Shown: positions 5,139 to 8,722 of the stretch, one piece after another
How the letters are laid out: each line of letters starts with the position of its first letter
Position numbering within the stretch: the stretch's first letter is position 1
Source of the DNA: Rhizobiaceae bacterium
Lineage (GTDB): Bacteria; Pseudomonadota; Alphaproteobacteria; Rhizobiales; Rhizobiaceae
Direction: 5' to 3'
NCBI GenBank assembly: GCA_021648425.1
Contig: JAKISV010000123.1
Coordinates: 1-8,722 of the forward strand
Length of the DNA: 8,722 bases
Position numbers and translations under genes: made by a program
Notes under the pieces: generated by a model
What the model saw: only the letters and a program-made list of their open reading frames with translations
Databases searched by the model: none
Told to the model about the DNA's origin: nothing

Positions 5139-6215
5139 ATGAAAATTCGCAAATTAAGAAATTTACTTTCAAATTTCAAAACAAAAATAAACGGTAATGT
5201 CGCCGTAATTTTTGGTATCGCAATTATACCAATCATGATGACCATGGGCACTGCTTTGGACTATTCACGTTATGCAAACCTCCAAACCAAAGTTGCCAGC
5301 GCTACCGACGCCGCTTTACTGGCGGCAACTGCTGAAGTGATGAGTTCCGTCGATGTGGATGACGAGATCGCAGTATTAGCGAAACTAAACAGTGAATTCG
5401 AACCTTTTTTCCTGGCCAATATGGACCCCGATCTTTCATACGATTATAACGGCTCAACATTGAGTTACGATATCGACACTAAAACCGCATCAGTCAATGT
5501 TGATATTGATTACAATACCTCAATTGTAGGCATTACAGGCATAGATAAATTGAAAGCCGATATTGTTGCTGCAACCAGCCTGGAAATGAAAGCCGGTGGC
5601 GCTGTATCCATGTATCTGGTATTGGACCGTTCCGGTTCCATGGGTTGGAGTAACGGCGAGGGCGGCATAAAGATGGACACATTGAAAAGTTCCGTTGCCC
5701 AAATGATATCCAACCTGTCAACTGCGGACCCTGACAGAAAATACATTCGTATGGGCGCAGTAGCTTATAGCAGCTATACTTGGAAAAAAAAGGGTCTCCG
5801 TTGGAAACTGTCCAAAATCAACGATTATGTACAAGATATGCGTGCCAGTGGCGGCACTGATTCATCAGGGGCCATCAACAGAGCTTATAGAGACCTAAAA
5901 AAGCAAAGAGAAATCAACAAACATGCGGAAAAGAATGGGCAAGTGCCGAATCTGGTTATCATATTCATGACAGATGGCGACAACAATGACAGCGACGATG
6001 ACTATGAAACCCTGTACACCTGCACTTTGGCAAAAAACTACGGCATGACAGTTTATACGGTAGCTTACAATGCACCTTCCAATGGTCAGGCACTGCTGGG
6101 CAGTTGTGCCTCAAGCAACAATCACTATTTTGAGGCGAATAATGCAACTGATCTGGAAGCCGCGTTCAGCTACATTGGTGCAAATGTCGCAAAGGGTCTT
6201 GTGTTGAGCCAATAA
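5139..6215 (+). CDS. TadG-like protein with von Willebrand factor A domain
   Basis: The chosen start at 5139 gives 358 residues with a basic N-terminus, the Tad anchor (G-N-V-A-V-I-F at 19-25, hydrophobic to about 40, then A-L-D-Y) and an amphipathic helix with A-T-D-A-A-L-L-A-A (55-63). An acidic linker region follows (about 70-150). A VWA domain runs from about 157 to the end with an intact MIDAS: D-R-S-G-S-M (Asp163, Ser165, Ser167), G-G-T-D (Thr240) and M-T-D-G-D (Asp279). Cys295 and Cys323 fit the cysteine pair common in TadG VWA domains, and the ending resembles other TadG proteins. It is expected to be anchored in the inner membrane with the VWA domain in the periplasm or surface-exposed, binding partners through a divalent metal. 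An upstream in-frame ATG at 4968 would add 57 unlike residues and overlap the oxygenase gene by 20 nt; the good RBS at 5124-5131 argues against it. Confidence 0.82.
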   Translation: MKIRKLRNLLSNFKTKINGNVAVIFGIAIIPIMMTMGTALDYSRYANLQTKVASATDAALLAATAEVMSSVDVDDEIAVLAKLNSEFEPFFLANMDPDLSYDYNGSTLSYDIDTKTASVNVDIDYNTSIVGITGIDKLKADIVAATSLEMKAGGAVSMYLVLDRSGSMGWSNGEGGIKMDTLKSSVAQMISNLSTADPDRKYIRMGAVAYSSYTWKKKGLRWKLSKINDYVQDMRASGGTDSSGAINRAYRDLKKQREINKHAEKNGQVPNLVIIFMTDGDNNDSDDDYETLYTCTLAKNYGMTVYTVAYNAPSNGQALLGSCASSNNHYFEANNATDLEAAFSYIGANVAKGLVLSQ

Positions 6216-6230
6216 ACCATATTGATATAT

Positions 6231-7109
6231 TCATCTTGTTTTTGAAGTAACGGAAACCAGCGCCACGGCGGCGCTGGCCACCACCAGCCCGATTATCTGA
6301 ATAGCGCTCATTGTTTCCTCAAACATCAAATTCGCAACAACAACTGTGAATCCAGGTACCAGAAAAAACAGCGCTGATGTTCGTGCCACGCTGTCACGGC
6401 GAATAAGAAACATCAGTAAGCCCACCGCACCAAGCGACAAGACAAAAATCAACCAGGACAGAGCAATCAGAAATTCTCCCGTCCAGTTAATTTGCATGGA
6501 TTCGGTAAAATAAACCAGAAACCCCAATAACAATGTCGCGCCGAAATATTGTGCAATTAACCCGGCCAGCAATTCAACGCCGCCCGTAAAATTCTTCTGA
6601 TAGACCGTACCCAGCGAAATCCCCAACACCGCAATCACACTGGCAATCAGGCTTGAAACCGGCAGGGAAAGTTCGCCGCTTCCAACAATTGGCCCCAGTA
6701 CTAAACCAACTCCGATCAGCCCCATTATGAACAGACCAACCGTTGCAGGCCGTACTTTTTCTTTGAAAAAAACAGCCGCCAGCAACAAGACGATAATTGG
6801 CTGCAAACTGACTATCAGTGCAGAAACACCCGCCGACATTCCGCGATCAATTGCAAAAAATACACCGCCAAGATAGGCAACATGCAATAGCATTCCAATC
6901 AATGCGCTGTGAATAAACTGCCTGCGTGTCGGCCATTTTTTTACGTAATAAACAGCAACCGGAAACAGTATTACCAGCACCAGAACAAATCGAACCAGCA
7001 GGAAACTGAAAGGTTCCGCGTGAGGTAACCCAAGCCGGGCGCCAATGAAACCCGTCGACCACAGCAGCACGAAAATTCCCGGCGCTGCCCATAGCAAAAA
7101 GCGCTGCAT
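6231..7109 (-). CDS. DMT superfamily permease, EamA family
   Basis: The 292-residue product has about ten predicted membrane helices in two EamA repeats, roughly 8-137 and 150-288. Family features include L-W-S-T-G-F-I-G-A-R (16-25) in the first helix, E-P-F-S-F-L-L-V-R-F (32-41), the F-F-K-E loop (114-117) and, in the second repeat, R-R-D-S-V-A-R-T-S-A-L-F-F-L-V-P-G (237-253) followed by the F-E-E loop. EamA proteins usually export or import amino acids or other small metabolites; the substrate cannot be predicted. The ATG at 7109-7107 lies 5 nt past the stop of the upstream carboxylase gene. Its Shine-Dalgarno AGGCGG sits inside the last codons of that gene, about ten bases upstream, so translational coupling is likely. 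Its 3' end faces the VWA gene with 15 nt between, and no obvious terminator was seen there. Confidence 0.87.
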   Translation of the reverse strand: MQRFLLWAAPGIFVLLWSTGFIGARLGLPHAEPFSFLLVRFVLVLVILFPVAVYYVKKWPTRRQFIHSALIGMLLHVAYLGGVFFAIDRGMSAGVSALIVSLQPIIVLLLAAVFFKEKVRPATVGLFIMGLIGVGLVLGPIVGSGELSLPVSSLIASVIAVLGISLGTVYQKNFTGGVELLAGLIAQYFGATLLLGFLVYFTESMQINWTGEFLIALSWLIFVLSLGAVGLLMFLIRRDSVARTSALFFLVPGFTVVVANLMFEETMSAIQIIGLVVASAAVALVSVTSKTR

Positions 7110-7114
7110 ATTTG

Positions 7115-8722
7115 TTACACCGCCTGATCTTTGACGAGAGAAATCAGCAATGCCCCATCCTCAATCTGTCCACCTTCAACGCCATGAATATTCTCCACCA
7201 CTCCCTCACGCGGGGCTACCAGCGAGTGCTCCATTTTCATGGCCTCAACAACCATCAACACCTCGCCTTGTTCGACGCTGTCGCCTTTTTTGACTTGAAC
7301 AATTTTGATTAACCCCGGCATGGGAGCATGGATCAGGTCACTGTTTTCATCATCAGCCACCTTGCCACCAAGTGGATCGACAACATGAAAAACATGGGTT
7401 TTGCCATCACCTGTGATTATCAGATTTTCATCTATTTTGTCTGATCTGATCTTGCGCGAACCATCAGCCCAACTGATCAACGTACTATCAAGTGAAGCTT
7501 CTGTTTCAGTCACCATATCGAAATTCAGTTGGATTTCACCGGTGCCAATATCCACGCCATAGTTCGATCCGCCCAGATATCTTACCCAGGCACTATATGG
7601 CTGCCCGTCATAAACCAGATCAACCCAGGATTTTCCAGCACCCCAGTGGGTCCAGCTTTCCATCCGCCCCTCAAAGGCAATTTCAAAACCGTTCCAGGGG
7701 CCTGTTATTTCAGTTAAGGCAGCAATGGCAACATCAATTTTATCCGCTTTGCCATCGTCCAACAGCGACACCATTTCGCGCTCGATAAGCCCGGTATCTA
7801 TCCTGGCACCGCAGAAGCTTTTTGAACTGCAAAGCGCCAAAAGGAATGCAACATTTGTCGTAACACCAACGACAAATGTTTCCCGCAAGGCTTCTTTCAT
7901 TTTACCCAGCGCCTCTTGGCGATCGCTGCCATAGGTGATGATTTTGCCGATCATCGGATCATAGTGCGGGCTGATTTCGTCCAAAACTTCAACACCATCA
8001 TCCACCCGCGCCAGATGGGTTGGCATATCATAGCGATGCAATTCTCCAACCGATGGCAAAAACCCGTTAGCAGGATCTTCCGCATAAATTCGCGCCTCAA
8101 ACGCCCAGCCCTCAATTGACAAATCGTGCTGTGCAAACGGCAAGGTTTCCCCATTAGCGACGCGCAACTGTAATTCCACCAGATCAAGACCGGTAATCAT
8201 TTCAGTAACCGGATGTTCCACCTGCAAACGCGTGTTCATTTCCATAAACCAGAACCGGTCGCTCTGTAAGCCGTCACTGCCATCAACGATAAATTCTACC
8301 GTACCCGCACCGCAATAATTCACCGCTTTTGCCGCATTCACTGCAGCTTCTCCCATCGCTGCGCGCATCTCTTGCGTCATACCCGGCGCGGGCGCTTCTT
8401 CTATCACTTTTTGATGACGACGCTGCATTGAACAATCACGCTCAAACAGATGCACAACATTGCCATGACTATCGCCAAACACTTGAATCTCGATATGGCG
8501 CGGAGAAGAAATAAACTTCTCAATCAACACATGCCCGTCGCCAAAAGAAGCCTGCCCCTCGCGCACTGCACCTTCAAGTGCTGCCGCAAATTCCTTCGGC
8601 TTTTCCACCTGCCGCATGCCTTTGCCACCGCCCCCGGCTCGCGCCTTGATCAAAACCGGATAGCCGATTTTTTCCGCCTCCCTGGCAAGAAACCCTGCGT
8701 CCTGATTGGCCCCATGATAACC
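7115..8722 (-). CDS. mccA: Acyl-CoA carboxylase biotin-carrying alpha subunit, probably methylcrotonyl-CoA carboxylase; 5' end beyond window
   Basis: The frame is open from the right edge to the TAA at 7117-7115, giving 535 residues. About 125-135 N-terminal residues should lie outside, judging from the usual length near 660. Visible in order are the glycine-rich ATP-grasp loop A-G-G-G-G-K-G-M-R (29-37), E-F at 143-144, F-M-E-M-N-T-R-L-Q-V-E-H-P-V-T-E (159-174), R-I-Y-A-E-D-P (211-217), a coupling (BT) region, and a biotinyl domain with E-A-M-K-M-E-H whose Lys496 (codon 7235-7237) carries biotin. The enzyme carboxylates biotin with ATP and bicarbonate for transfer to an acyl-CoA. F-M-E-M-N-T-R (rather than the L-E-V-N-T-R usual in propionyl-CoA carboxylase) favours 3-methylcrotonyl-CoA, hence leucine degradation; geranyl- or propionyl-CoA remain possible. 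An internal TTG at 8653 is not a start, since the frame continues upstream through conserved residues (G-Y-H-G at 1-4, I-G-Y-P-V-L at 19-24). Confidence 0.85.
   Translation of the reverse strand, partial: GYHGANQDAGFLAREAEKIGYPVLIKARAGGGGKGMRQVEKPKEFAAALEGAVREGQASFGDGHVLIEKFISSPRHIEIQVFGDSHGNVVHLFERDCSMQRRHQKVIEEAPAPGMTQEMRAAMGEAAVNAAKAVNYCGAGTVEFIVDGSDGLQSDRFWFMEMNTRLQVEHPVTEMITGLDLVELQLRVANGETLPFAQHDLSIEGWAFEARIYAEDPANGFLPSVGELHRYDMPTHLARVDDGVEVLDEISPHYDPMIGKIITYGSDRQEALGKMKEALRETFVVGVTTNVAFLLALCSSKSFCGARIDTGLIEREMVSLLDDGKADKIDVAIAALTEITGPWNGFEIAFEGRMESWTHWGAGKSWVDLVYDGQPYSAWVRYLGGSNYGVDIGTGEIQLNFDMVTETEASLDSTLISWADGSRKIRSDKIDENLIITGDGKTHVFHVVDPLGGKVADDENSDLIHAPMPGLIKIVQVKKGDSVEQGEVLMVVEAMKMEHSLVAPREGVVENIHGVEGGQIEDGALLISLVKDQAV

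Noticed and set aside
4676..5251. 191-residue minus-strand open frame spanning the oxygenase end and VWA start
   Set aside because: It crosses two well-supported plus-strand genes, has no family resemblance and no good RBS; it probably results from AT-rich sequence read backwards.
2782..6215. Complete Tad pilus locus or a mobile island
   Set aside because: No pilin, ATPase, secretin or prepilin peptidase is present, and no integrase, transposase, terminal repeats or tRNA borders were found; AT-richness alone is not enough.
8514..8653. TTG at 8653 as the true start of the carboxylase subunit
   Set aside because: The open frame continues to the window edge through conserved biotin-carboxylase residues (G-Y-H-G and I-G-Y-P-V-L), so the gene starts outside the window.

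Overview
The window looks like chromosomal DNA from an alphaproteobacterium of moderate GC. The basis is the EttA-type N-terminus at the left edge, the two Tad (TadE/TadG-like) envelope proteins and the methylcrotonyl-CoA-carboxylase-type biotin subunit at the right edge. Taxonomy is inferred from protein style only; no rRNA or marker gene is present. By eye the central part (about 2.78-6.2 kb) is more AT-rich than the flanking metabolic genes.

Layout, left to right. (1) 1-80, minus strand: the first 26 codons of an ABC-F ATPase (EttA) running off the left edge. (2) 219-1754, plus strand: a two-gene unit with a 12-nt gap, a membrane-anchored TerB-like protein and a monoacylglycerol-lipase-like alpha/beta hydrolase. 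It meets a TerC-family membrane protein (1760-2581, minus) tail to tail with 5 nt between the stop codons. (3) 2782-6215, plus strand: an accessory-looking block. It holds a TadG-like secreted or anchored protein carrying a 32-residue Asp/Glu run built from seven 12-bp DNA repeats, a strong intrinsic terminator, a TIGR02466-like 2-oxoglutarate/Fe(II) oxygenase, and a second TadG-like protein with a von Willebrand factor A domain and an intact MIDAS. (4) 6231-8722, minus strand: a DMT/EamA permease placed 5 nt downstream of the 3' part of an acyl-CoA carboxylase biotin subunit (probably mccA), which runs off the right edge.

How the genes may work together. mccA and the permease look translationally coupled, which suggests a link between leucine/isovalerate catabolism and transport of a small metabolite (inference). 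The two Tad proteins share the same N-terminal anchor-helix layout and bracket a small cytosolic-type oxygenase. Tad ATPase, platform, secretin and prepilin-peptidase genes are all absent from this window. The most interesting hypothesis is that the central block is a small envelope-protein module: an acidic, possibly metal-binding beta-repeat protein, a VWA adhesion or scaffold protein, and an oxygenase that might modify one of them or act in a related stress or metal response. TerB-like and TerC-like genes next door give a weak second hint of metal or envelope-stress function. None of this is proven by the sequence.

No tRNA, rRNA, CRISPR array, insertion sequence or attachment site was recognised, and no gene-free stretch exceeds about 225 bases.
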